From positions 68,785,072-68,849,071 of the forward strand of contig NC_068939.1 in the NCBI RefSeq assembly GCF_016801865.2: a stretch of DNA of 64,000 nucleotides, written 5' to 3'. This document shows positions 9,501 to 18,950 of the stretch, in pieces. The notes below the pieces were generated by a model. The model was not told the DNA's origin, searched no databases, and saw only the letters and a program-made list of their open reading frames with translations. This stretch comes from Culex pipiens pallens. Lineage: Eukaryota; Arthropoda; Insecta; Diptera; Culicidae. Every line of letters starts with the position of its first letter. The stretch's first letter is position 1. Position numbers and translations under genes: made by a program.

Positions 9501-11910
9501 CGTGTTCATCGTGTGTCTCCTGCGGATCACCAGACGGCGGAAATCTTCTACGAGAATTCTTCCGTTGCGACGATCTTGGACGATTGCAACGATTGGCGCG
9601 GACGTGAAGTTAACGTAATGTACAGCCCAGCGGATCCACCGTATTCTGTAACACTGGACGGTAGGCTCACCGGGCTGGACATCGAGCTGTGTCGGGCGAT
9701 TTTTGATCATGCTGGGATGCGCTACCGGTTCGTGGAACGACCACCAATCACTTCACCGGACTACGGAAAGTACCAATTGGTGGTATTAAAATTCCTCAAC
9801 GAAAAAAACATTCACTTGATGGTTTCCAGTGTGTTGTTTATGAGTCCGTTCAGCACAGCTCTGACCGTCTTCGACAAGAAAGGATTTTGCCTGATCATCC
9901 CAAAAAATCTACAACGAAACGTGATCTATCACCTGGTGCATCCCTTCAAGTACAACGTCTGGTTGCTGATCGTGGCATTCCTGGCGCTTGATCTTATCCT
10001 GGCTCGCTTCTTTGTTGAAGCCTTCCCTCACAACCTGATTATGATCTTGCTTTTTGGGGATTCCCTTGCAGATCATCAGCAGACCCGCTACACGCGATAC
10101 TATTGTTTCTTCTGTATGGTACTGTTGTTCCTACTATCCGAGGCGTACCTGGCCAAGGCCATCATGTATATGACTATCACGCGCTACACTCCGGATATGC
10201 AAACCCTTGACGAAGTTTTTGCCAGTGACGTCCAGTTCAAGGTACCTCCAGGTAGCCCACAGCTTTTAAAAAACCAAGGAGACCTCTACGATCGGCTGCA
10301 CGAACGATCGATCGAAGATCCGAACTTCAGGTACGACATGGCTGACGATCGTTACGGATACATGGTGTCCTGTCGATACGGGGAGTATTTGATCGAGCGG
10401 CACGTGCGCCAAGAGATCCTGGACTTTGGTCAGCGGGGAGCCAAACGTAGGTTCTACATGCTGGATCAAATGGTCAGTTGGGAGTTCAGAAGGTACATAG
10501 TTATGAAGCACTTTACGTTCTACGGAAGACTTGAACGCGCAACCAATTGGTTGTTTGAAGGGGGGTTGTGGGACAAATGGAATGCCATGTACCGATTCGA
10601 TTACGAAAAAGATGGGTTCGATTTTCACATGTGGGACGAGGACGACATACTGGCGCTGGAAGATATTGTAGCGATATGGTACCTGATGGCCACTGGTTTG
10701 GTGATTTCTGGTTTGGTATTTCTGCTTGAGTTGTTTTGGAACTGGCTGAAAAAGTAATTTTTTTTCGGTTATAACTTCTGTATTCTGATTTTCTCTAAAG
10801 GTTTGCTATAAATGTGATTTTTGGCTTGATGAAATAAATAAAGATTCATTAACACAAATAAAACTAATCTTTCATTTTTCAGGCATGCAAATCCGATTGG
10901 AATCAATCTAACACTTATATAACCAATTTTGCTATATTTCTTCTTCCAGTCATGGCCTCCTGCGGTGGAGTTGCACGCGAGAACGGAACCTACTTCGTGA
11001 ATCCGAACCATCCGGACACGACGGACGGAACGGGCAGCTGTCAGCTGACGGTGCTGAAAATGCACCCGGACATCTGTCAGATCCGGCTGGACTTTGACCA
11101 GTTCTCGATCAACGGACCGGAAATCGTGAACCACATCTGCAATAACGATCAGTTCCTGGTCTCTGGCGGCAGTCCAGCGCCAACTATTTGCGGCACGTCC
11201 AACGGCGATCACAGTGAGTGTGCTTGGACTGCTTGGATGATCTAAATAACTATAACCTTTAAAAAAAACTTCCAGTGTACATCGACGCTGGAATGGGACA
11301 GAGCAATCCAATCATCCTGACCGTAATCACCAGTGGTCCGAGCTATCCGCGATCGTGGCGGGTTCGAATCTCCCAAATCCCCTGCGGAGCAATCTCAAAG
11401 GCCGAGCAAGGTTGCCTTCAATACTTCACCGGGGTCAGCGGCCGAATAAAGAGCTTCAACTTTGACACCACCAGTGGTCGCCAGCTGTCCAACCAGGACT
11501 ACAGTTTGTGCATCCGAACGGAGCGCAACTTCTGCAGCATCCACTACACGGCCTGTCCGGACGTGAGCCGGAACCGCTCGCGGACGTTTACGCTGTCCGG
11601 GAACTCGAACATGGCCGTCCAGGCGATGGTCGGAGGGGGAACGCAGGGGGCGCCGAACTCCTGCATGCACGATTGGCTGTTGATTCCGTGCGCCAAGGTG
11701 GCGGATCGAATGCCGACGGCCAGTACGTGCGAGGATAAGATTTGCGGTGGGGTTTTCAACGCTGAGGTTAGTTCCGTCGAGAGGACCGTGGTTTCGACGG
11801 TGAGGCCGTTCCATCTGGCGTTCCACACGGACTCGGTTGAGGCTCCGATGGATGTGGATAATAGGGGGTTCTGCTTGGATTATGTACAGCAGCCGTGCAC
11901 TAGTAATTAA
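6401..11910 (+). CDS. CUB-domain secreted protein gene (three coding exons visible, 5' end missing)
   Basis: Visible coding exons are 6401-6553, 10950-11213 and 11276-11910, and together they encode about 349 residues. All junctions are GT/AG and agree in phase (each exon boundary after codon base 1). The protein has an N-terminal six-cysteine segment of the form C-x8-C-x4-C-x8-C-x6-CC. A first CUB domain follows, starting SCGGVARENGTY, with the usual CQIRLDFDQF core. A second CUB-like half follows, ending near GFCLDYVQQPC. This layout is that of an insect family of secreted CUB proteins of unknown role. The first exon(s), with the signal peptide, are not found. The second intron (6554-10949) contains a complete receptor gene and long repeats. 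CUB domains bind proteins or carbohydrate outside the cell; no enzyme domain is present. Confidence 0.85.
6679..6788 (+). repeat. (CATTCT)n array, short block
   Basis: About 18 tandem copies of the hexamer, with one CATTAT variant. It is in the same phase and strand as the 674-bp block at 8138-8811; the palindrome 6791-8138 lies between them, so the element probably inserted into one array. Confidence 0.95.
6791..8138. mobile_element. PAL-A palindromic element, copy 1 (complete)
   Basis: Two near-identical inverted arms (6791-7430 and 7507-8138) flank a 76-bp spacer containing CATGAACGGCCATGATCG. The ends read TAATTCTC...GAGAATTACCC. It sits in the big intron of the CUB gene. The apparent ORFs in the arms are short and occur in both arms as mirror copies, so they are not genes. 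Other copies are at 41336-42687, 49266-49851 and 61213-61926. No transposase is seen. Confidence 0.9.
8138..8811 (+). repeat. (CATTCT)n array, long block
   Basis: About 112 tandem copies of the hexamer with a few CTTATT variants. Every frame of it is open on one or both strands (Phe-Ser, His-Ser, Met-Arg repeats), which is an artefact of the repeat. Confidence 0.97.
9012..9018 (+). promoter_or_regulatory. possible TATA box of the ionotropic receptor gene
   Basis: TATAAAA lies 54 bases before the chosen start codon, with a CATTCC initiator-like site near 9040. This spacing supports translation from 9072 rather than from the in-frame ATG at 8979, which would lie upstream of the start of transcription. 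Confidence 0.4.
9072..10757 (+). CDS. divergent ionotropic receptor (IR), intronless
   Basis: This 561-residue protein belongs to the insect ionotropic receptor branch of glutamate-receptor channels, which act in chemosensory neuron membranes, usually with a broad co-receptor. The start at 9072 begins MAFLKFLAIPFLSIALGE, a good signal peptide; the ATG 31 codons earlier adds a polar, unlikely leader. The order seen is a short variable N-region, an S1 ligand-binding lobe (GLDIELCRAI at about 201-210), TM1 (about 294-316), a short pore segment, TM2 (about 341-362, ending SEAYLAKAIMYMTI), an S2 lobe, and TM3 (about 530-556) before a short Lys-ending tail. It lacks the SYTANLAAF motif of true glutamate receptors. 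It is nested in an intron of the CUB gene on the same strand, with its own TATA-like and poly(A) signals. The ligand and exact IR subfamily number cannot be read from sequence alone. Confidence 0.93.
   Translation: MAFLKFLAIPFLSIALGEIQTNTGSEWVSQLLHHIVQTSAGTTDIVLGETKLDSTIERIFDNIRTTLDLLALPKHESRISSDVKKNVLYMVDGTTDGNEFMHPPECTYYVIIVNSGVPMARRDVFQRISCTHLLMLDISNDPLRVHRVSPADHQTAEIFYENSSVATILDDCNDWRGREVNVMYSPADPPYSVTLDGRLTGLDIELCRAIFDHAGMRYRFVERPPITSPDYGKYQLVVLKFLNEKNIHLMVSSVLFMSPFSTALTVFDKKGFCLIIPKNLQRNVIYHLVHPFKYNVWLLIVAFLALDLILARFFVEAFPHNLIMILLFGDSLADHQQTRYTRYYCFFCMVLLFLLSEAYLAKAIMYMTITRYTPDMQTLDEVFASDVQFKVPPGSPQLLKNQGDLYDRLHERSIEDPNFRYDMADDRYGYMVSCRYGEYLIERHVRQEILDFGQRGAKRRFYMLDQMVSWEFRRYIVMKHFTFYGRLERATNWLFEGGLWDKWNAMYRFDYEKDGFDFHMWDEDDILALEDIVAIWYLMATGLVISGLVFLLELFWNWLKK
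10833..10842 (+). promoter_or_regulatory. polyadenylation signal of the ionotropic receptor gene
   Basis: Two overlapping AATAAA hexamers lie about 75 bases after the receptor stop and before the acceptor of the next CUB exon at 10949. If used during CUB transcription it would truncate the CUB mRNA. Confidence 0.6.
10950..11213 (+). CDS. CUB gene exon: first half of the CUB domain
   Basis: The acceptor TTTCTTCTTCCAG ends at 10949 and the donor GTGAGT starts at 11214. It encodes FMASCGGVARENGTYF through to ICGTSNGDH. N-glycosylation sequons (ENGT, with NGTY) and paired cysteines fit an extracellular protein. Confidence 0.88.
11276..11910 (+). CDS. CUB gene terminal exon
   Basis: The acceptor CTTCCAG ends at 11275, so the 62-bp intron is of normal small insect size. 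It encodes MYIDAGMGQSNPIILTV through a second cysteine-rich CUB-like module to QQPCTSN and stop TAA at 11908-11910. The Met here is made across the splice junction and is not a start. Confidence 0.88.
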
Positions 11911-11955
11911 GGAAGTGATATGATTGTGTGATAAACAACAGATCTTTTTATTGGG

Positions 11956-11961
11956 AATAAA
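11956..11961 (+). promoter_or_regulatory. polyadenylation signal of the CUB gene
   Basis: AATAAA lies 46 bases after the stop codon, giving a very short 3' UTR. A second overlapping AATAAA-like run follows. Confidence 0.6.
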
Positions 11962-12879
11962 AATAAATAATTAAATATATATACCATTTTCATCATTTGA
12001 GCTTCATTTTAATTTTTTCGGGAGCACATTTTGGATTAAACATCTACATATCATTCAATTTTCAAATTATTGAATATCGAAAAAAATTAAAAAAAAATAT
12101 GCAAAAAATGGTATTCATCTGGGTGATGAATATAGAGAATGCGTAAAGTGATTTTCGAATGATCCCACTTTGTTTACATCTACAAAGTAGGAGGCTGTTC
12201 AAGCACAAGCATGACTGTTTTTACCAGTAAATAAGCTGTTTTATAATCAGTAGTATTTGTTTTATTTTGTCTTCTCATCGACATTTTTTGCAGTCAAATT
12301 GCGTGTGATTTCAATTTTCGATCGATTAGAAGAACTTTTTCTATTTTACGGGTGACGAAGAACTGCGGCGAGAGTGTCATTCTCAGTTTTTAGAATCAGT
12401 TTTTAGAATCCTGCAGCTCTTCCTGGTCCAGTGAAAAAACATCGCTAATTCTAGCGAAGCTGATCCAACTATAGCAGAGAAGATTTTCACTACACTAGTA
12501 GGTTTTCAAACGGAATTAAACAATAAAGATAGCTTCTGGATGGATACAACCGCATCGACTCCATAAACAACTTCCATTCTATCACAGCGTAATTTTTTTT
12601 TCGATTATTAGCAAGACGAAAAAAAACTCCCCGAGGGATCGGCTTCCTGAACACAATGCAACCTGGCCCATGTCTAAATTGTTACCCTAACTCGAGATAT
12701 TCAATGCAGCAGTTTTGCATACACCCAAAGTTAATGAACGAGAGGATAGTCCTCACGAAAAGAAACGTGAAGAAAGTGCTATTTTGCGAGAGTATAGTGT
12801 TCTCGCGTGTTCATTCGTTTATTGGAACAGTTCATCCTATTGAGTGGCTTATATGGACAAATAACCGCCACTTAGTCAC
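11962..12879. other. intergenic AT-rich DNA
   Basis: No gene or clear repeat structure is recognised. Short GC patches near 12350-12480 have no supported ORF. Confidence 0.4.
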
Positions 12880-13240
12880 CGAACCATGGTGGCCCATACG
12901 GCAAAGGCACGGATCAAAATGCCGAAGGTCTTGGGTTCGAGTCTCGGTACCGGTACTTTTTTTTTTGGTAGATGAACTTTATTTTGAAGATGAATCCATG
13001 AGTAAAGTACTCTCGGTAATTTCAGGATTTATCCTCTCAGTCCGCACACAGTACCATTTTACTACCAAATCGTGCTCTTTATCCTCTCGTATGCCGATGT
13101 CCAGTTCTGGGTGTATGAATCACCCCCCGTCGAAAAAATATTTTTTGTTTTGTTTTCTCTGTAACTTAAGTTCTATTAACGGAACAGCATCTAATTCCAG
13201 CGTGCCTCTGATGTTGGCAGGTCAGAACTTTGACATTCAA
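12880..13240 (+). mobile_element. tRNA-derived SINE, related to 29340-29630
   Basis: A tRNA-like head (box A near TGGTGGCCCATACGG, box B GGTTCGAGTCTCG at about 12934-12946) is followed by a body with GATGAAC, TCCTCTC and GTTCTGGGTGTATGAAT. The copy at 29340 has the same order of landmarks. The long ORF over this region is fortuitous. Confidence 0.65.
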
Positions 13241-13400
13241 TTAAAGCCAATTAAAAGCGTTTTCAACTGAAATAGAGTGATAAATAGCTCAATAAGAAGT
13301 GAGCAAGCAAGTTTCTATCAAAAGTTTTGCAAAATTAGTTGTTTAAATAGTAAAAATCAGCAAATTGGATGGAGTTAGGAGCGAGTCCTTAACCTGCCAA
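13160..13400. repeat. dispersed repeat, inverted copy at 39580-39770
   Basis: GGAACAGCATCTAATTCCAG, GAGCAAGCAAGTTTCT and AATTGGATGGAGT recur in reverse complement at 39580-39770. The family is unknown; the two copies are in opposite orientation about 26 kb apart. Confidence 0.6.
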
Positions 13401-13443
13401 ACATACGAGAATTTCCTCTAGGTCGTTTTGGATGCTTCCGGTG

Positions 13444-14595
13444 CACAGTGGTCGAGATTGCAAAATTAAGTGGAAAATGGATTTTCCGAAAAATGGCGAA
13501 GTTTTGGAGCTTTGGTGTCTTCAGAAGAGTTGTTGCAAATGGAAAGGGGCAACTTTTGGTTTTGTTGAAAATTAGGGTGGTTCACTATTAGGGTGATTTT
13601 GAAAATCTAACTTTTCGGGAATATTTTTGGGATTTTTTTTGTCTTCTAAAAAGTTGTTTTGCTTGCTAATCGAAGCAACCAAAATTTTATCTCATAATCT
13701 ACGCCTTCTACGACCAAATTAATAGAAAGCATCTAAGCAAACCTTCAAAAATCAGTTTTTTGAATGTGGCAATTCAGGGTTAAGTTTTAGAGAAAAGTGT
13801 TATTCGGGGTACTTTTAGAGCTCTAAAAAACAAACAATTTTATTTTTTGACAGGTCAATTTGGACTTAAGGGTCAAAAGTTACAGCCATTTTAAGTTACA
13901 AAAGATGCAAATTTAAAACGATAAAAATATCTCGAAAAGGCGCAAGCCAAATTTTAAGAACTAGGTTGCATTTGAAAGAGGATATTTAGCACTACTAACG
14001 CTGAAAAAATCCCAGGGGTGTTTTTCTTTTATCTAGAGATATCTTCATTTGAAAAAGGCTAATTTTCAAGGGAAAACCTTATGGGACCAACCTAACAAAT
14101 TTAAAAAATTGCCCAAATATATGTTTTTCCATGTAATTTTGCCCGCTGAATCTGAATCTGCTCAGAATAGACCCAAAGTGTCGCAAAATTGATTTTTGGC
14201 CATGTGGAATTATCATTTGAACACAAAATATGACCAAAAATCGATTTCGTGACACTTTGCCACATTCAAAAAACTGATTTGAAGGTTTGCTTAGATGCTT
14301 TCTATTAATTTGGTCGTAGAAGGCGTAGACTATGGATAAAATTTTGGTGTCTTCGACAAAGTTGCTTGGATTGGCAAGCACAACAACTTTTTAGAAGACA
14401 AAAAAAACCCAAAAATATTCCCGAAAAGTTAGATTTTCAAAATCACCCTAATAGTGAACCACCCTAATTTTCAACAAAACCAAAAGTTGCCCCTTTCCAT
14501 TTGCAACAACTCTTCTGAAGACCAAAGCTCCAAAACTTCGCAATTTTTTGGTTTTTCACCATTTTCCACTTAATTTAGCGATCTGGACCACTGTG
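13444..14595. mobile_element. palindromic element PAL-C with CACAGTGGTC ends
   Basis: The outer inverted repeats start CACAGTGGTC and end GACCACTGTG, flanked by the direct repeat CGGTG (13439-13443, 14596-14600). Both arms carry the phrases TTGCAAATGGAAAGGGGC and TTAGGGTGGTTCACTATTAG in inverted orientation. The interior includes a second mirrored stretch around the phrase CTACGCCTTCTACGACC. No protein is encoded. The superfamily is not settled by a 5-bp duplication alone. Confidence 0.75.
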
Positions 14596-14979
14596 CGGTG
14601 TCATTATACGGTATATTGTTAGAAAAATCCAAAATATGGTCCCATTGGTTGGTTCCCGCAACCGGTTCCAGTGGAAATCCGGAATATTGGCCAAAACTGA
14701 GCGAAATCTTCAAAATGTTGAAATTTGTTGCTCTTTATGCGAAAAAACATACTATTGCTTCAAACAATCAATACAAACTTTAATAATTGTTTGTCCAAGC
14801 ATGTCCGAAGGTGTTTTATCGAAAATGTGGCCATTGAGAACCGGTTCTGGCTAATCCGGATCCGGAAACTAGAAAACATTTAAGAAGTTTTTTTTTCAAA
14901 ATTCCTGTGTGTAAGACAATTTAGAAAAAAAAACGTGTTATTAAAGCATTCTTTGCTACTTTATATTTTCAGACTCCCA

Positions 14980-16110
14980 AAATATGACCAAGGGGCCAAT
15001 GGGAACCTGTTCTAAATGTTCCGGATCAGGGAACCAGTGAACACTTGACAATTTCATTTAAATTTGAAAAGAATATTTTAGTTTGAAAATTTCAAAATTT
15101 CTTAAAAAGAATCTAAATTTATTTAAAAACAGATTAAAAAATGTAGCCAGATGGCCAACCGGACCCTGTTTTAAGAGTTGTTGAAATGTTGTCAAATATT
15201 TAAGTTAAGAAACTTTCAAGATTCCTTTAATGAATTTAAATTTATTTAAAATCAGATTTATATATGTGGTCAATGGGAACTTGTTCTAATAAATGCGGAT
15301 CAGGGAACCAGTGGACACTTGACATCTTAATTAAATTTATTTAAAAAACAAAGTTGCTAGATTTAAAAGATTCCTGGAAAACGCTGAATTAATTTCAATT
15401 CAGATTCAGCAATGTTGCAACATGGCAAATGGGAATCTGTTCCAAATAATCCGGATCAGGAAACCGGTGGACACTTAACATTTTAATTGAATTTATTTAA
15501 AAAAACATAGTTACAAGATTTATAAGATTCCTGTTAAAAAAAAAGAATTAGAAAGAATTGAAAATTATTTTGACATTTTAATTAAATTTATTTTATTAAC
15601 ATAGTTACTGGAATTATAAGATTCCTGTAAAATATCAGAATTTATATGAAATTATTTTGACATATTAATTAAATTTATTTTAAAAATTTGAATTTATCAA
15701 AATCCTCTTAAAAATCACAATTAATTTAAATTATTTTGACATTTTTATTAAATTTATTTCAAAAAAATCATAGTTGCTTAGTAAGATTCCTGTAAAAAAT
15801 CTGAATTTATTTAAAATCAGATTCAGAAATTTTCCAAAATGGTCAATGGGAACCTGTTCTAAAAAATTCGGATCAGGAAACCAGTGGACACTTGACATTT
15901 TAATTAAATTTATTGATAAAAAAACATAGTGAATAGATTGATAAGACTCCTGTTAAAAAATTAGAATTTATTTAAAACTATTTTAACATTCTAATTAATT
16001 TTTTTTAAACATATTTACTAGAATTATAAGATTCCTGTAAAGTATCTGAATTTATTTAAAATTATTTTTACATTTTAATTCAATTTAATTCAATTTAAAT
16101 TTCGATAGTT
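14980..16110. repeat. degenerate tandem repeat, unit about 157 bp
   Basis: Full units contain GGTCAATGGGAACCTGTTCT, GGATCAGGGAACCAGTGG, ACACTTGACATTTTAATTAA and TAAGATTCCTGT. The first landmark recurs near 14994, 15153, 15268, 15425 and 15840. Between 15540 and 15830, and after 15950, shortened units of about 80 bp lack the GGTCAATGGG half. Confidence 0.75.
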
Positions 16111-17227
16111 ATTGATAGATGAAAGTTCCCTCCAAGTTTGGTGAAGGACATGTCTAAAAGTGTACCTAGTTGACCTGGAATGACATTTATAGTATTTTTG
16201 GTGTTGATTATTTGTAAATTGACCGAGAATCGATAAAAAAGCTGACTAGTTTACAAATGGTCATTAGGTAATTTTGAAAACTTACCCTAGAATATTTCAA
16301 GAATAGCCTGAAAAGCTTTTAGTTAAAAAAAAATTCTTTCAAAAAACGTTCCATTTTTTGATTAATGATTAGGTATTCCTGATTTTATTTGTAATGATCG
16401 TTGTTAATAATCGTGGATCTTAGACAATTACACATGATAATGCTATTAATTAAATTTTAAAAAATAGACTTAATTTTTTTTTTTAATATTATCAGTTGAT
16501 TTTTATCAAATGTTATTCCATTCAACTATTAAATGTTTTATTTTTGTTTATAAATTGTCAAAGCTTTTTGTTTTAGTACATCTTTCCTAAGAAAAACTTA
16601 AAAAATGGTGATTTCTTACAATACAATACTTTTAAGTACTTCAAAAAGTGAAACAAAGTAGTGATGATCACGTATGTAGCTAAAATTATTAATTATGTTT
16701 CATATAACAAACAGAGAAGGTTCAAAAATAATCAACACGAAATTTAATTCAACAAACTAGAGACATGTTTTACACTATATTTTTTTTTTTAATTATTTAG
16801 CTATAGAACTCAAGAACTTTATATATTTTTAAGACAAACTTATTAAAACAAATAAAAAATAAATGGTTCATGAAAATACTAAAAGGACAAATTTCTCAAC
16901 ACAACAATTCAAAGTCCGCTCTGAAAAACTGAATTTCACTTTTATATTTTGATTCGTCACATGAGCGTTTTTGTTCCTGCTCCGGTTTTTTTTTTGCATA
17001 TAACACTAAAAGATCCCATAACTATGATGAATCCATCCTCTCTGTGTGAAAAAGGGGAAATATAATGCGTCCTTCTTCTGTCTTTTCTTGTTTTCTTTTT
17101 TATTTGTTTGTGGTAATAGAAAATCTGACAACAATCATTATTAGACTTTTTGATTTCTGTGTGTTCAACGTTAAATGTCACTTTCGACCCCGTGCAAACT
17201 CCGCATGGGGCCAATGAATATGTTCAA

Positions 17228-17264
<37 letters not shown>

Positions 17265-18894
17265 TGAGTAATTTGTCCTAAAATTCGTTCGTATAAGTAC
17301 AGCTCACGACGCTTTCATTTTGTTTGGTTTCTTTCTACAATAACAATTCTGTTCCATTAATTCCACGAGTGGGGGCGATTTTCCTCTAGCATAATTTGAC
17401 TTTTACACTACAGTCGGTTGTATTTGACACCATTTCAGAATGCGCGTGTGTGTTTTTGTGTTTGTTTTGTGATTGGGTGTAACAAAATATCGTATAAAAG
17501 AGTTCGATCGCTCTTGTTAGTTAACGTACGCTAGTGATTTTCTTCCTGTTCTTCTAGTTTAGTCGGCAGCAAACGTATCCTGAATGTCTTTTATGTATTT
17601 GTTTGTTTGTCATGTTTCGTTTTTATTATATGTTTGTTGTAATGTTTGAGTAGTTCAGTTTGGTTTGTTTTGTTTTTTTTTTAGTTCTTATATATAGTAA
17701 TAGCTACACGTTGACTTTCGTTCAAGATGAAAATTTTTGAAAATATGTTTTGTTTTGATAATGCTATCCATTACGTTTACCTGTGCTTTCAGTTGATAAA
17801 ACATTACAAATACATTGATAGAGTTTTGCGAATGATAAAAATGTTTTTTGTATTTTGTTTCTTTTTTTTTTTTTTTTTGCTAAAGATGCATAAATCTGGG
17901 TTCTTTTAATCGTAATACTTTTTAACATTGACAATAATGATTAACCTAGCTCTTGCTCTTAACGTGACCACTATTAGTTTGCTTCTTTGGTTCGATTTGT
18001 TTTTTTTTTTAATTATACGGCAATACATGACAACACTGACATTGAATTTATCTTTTCACTTAACGAACAAAAGGAATCATCCTTCCCCATAATTATTGAC
18101 ATTTTAGTTTATTATACTTCTCTCTAAACATTACAGCTGATGTGATTGATCTCTAGTTAGTGATTTGTGTGAGTGTGTGTGTTTTTTTGTGATTTCTTGT
18201 AACTATTTCATTACCCTTAAAGATGCTCTATAAGTAGATTCTTTTTCAATGTGAATTTCCTTTACCTTTAAAGCTTATATCACCATTAACGAGTTTTCTT
18301 TTTGATTTATTGGTCATCATTTGCAGCATCTGTTGCACTCAGTTTCAACGGTTTTTTGTTTGTTTAAATCTCCTCTGTTTTTAAATGCTTTAGTTATCTA
18401 CTGTTCGTTCCTGCTGTTTCTTGTAAGTTTTGGCTAGCTAGTGATTTCGACACAAAATTTACTTCAACAACTAGTTTGTTACTTCTTGATTTTTTTTTTC
18501 GTCTGGCACAAACTTGCATTTTTTTTGTTTCGGGGATGGTTGGTAATGCTGCCTTACTTGACAATCAATCACCAATATGATTTAAAGAAAAATGTTAAAC
18601 ACAAGTAAAGTGAAACGTGCTTTTTAACTAAACACTTGCTGTGCTGTGCACCTTAACTCATTAGAAACATTTTAGAGCTCTCCTCAAAATGCGATTTAGA
18701 CCAAAATAAAAACTCATCATCGTTCCAATGCTCACTCGCTAAACTGGCAACCATAAACGTTAATCGTTCTTGGAAACGACTAGCGTTTTCCTCACCCACG
18801 GGAGATGATCTTAATTAGGCCAATTAGGCACAAAATAAAAGGAAAATAAAACAGAACGAAAGCGAATCTTCACGTTTTGCTAGCCCTGCGCATA
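16111..18894. other. repeat-poor T-rich block, possible minus-strand 3' UTR
   Basis: From about 16.9 kb on, the sequence shows none of the palindromes, SINEs or MITEs that fill the rest of the window. It is T-rich on the plus strand (A-rich as a minus-strand RNA). It lies directly after a candidate minus-strand terminal exon (18895-18948). A long 3' UTR is a reasonable guess but is not shown by any one signal. Confidence 0.35.
17227..17261 (+). repeat. (GT)n microsatellite
   Basis: An uninterrupted TG/GT dinucleotide run of about 17 units. Confidence 0.95.
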
Positions 18895-18948
18895 TTAATT
18901 GCAGAATTTGTCGGCTTCCAAGCGCCGGATAACCGGATAGCCGGTAGG
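18895..18948 (-). CDS. candidate terminal coding exon (PTGYPVIRRLEADKFCN-stop)
   Basis: On the minus strand an AG acceptor (TATATTTTTAG) at 18950-18949 is followed by 17 codons reading PTGYPVIRRLEADKFCN and a TAA at 18897-18895. The codons are GC-rich against an AT-rich surround. The frame requires an upstream exon ending in phase 0. The nearest minus-strand gene upstream is the stomatin-like gene, but its potential donor at the stop codon ends in phase 2, so another exon would be needed between. I do not recognise the peptide; it could also belong to a different gene or be chance. Confidence 0.35.
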   Translation of the reverse strand, partial: PTGYPVIRRLEADKFCN

Positions 18949-18950
18949 CT

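Noticed and set aside
12656..13270. 204-codon plus-strand ORF
   Set aside because: It runs over a tRNA-derived SINE and has no recognisable domain.
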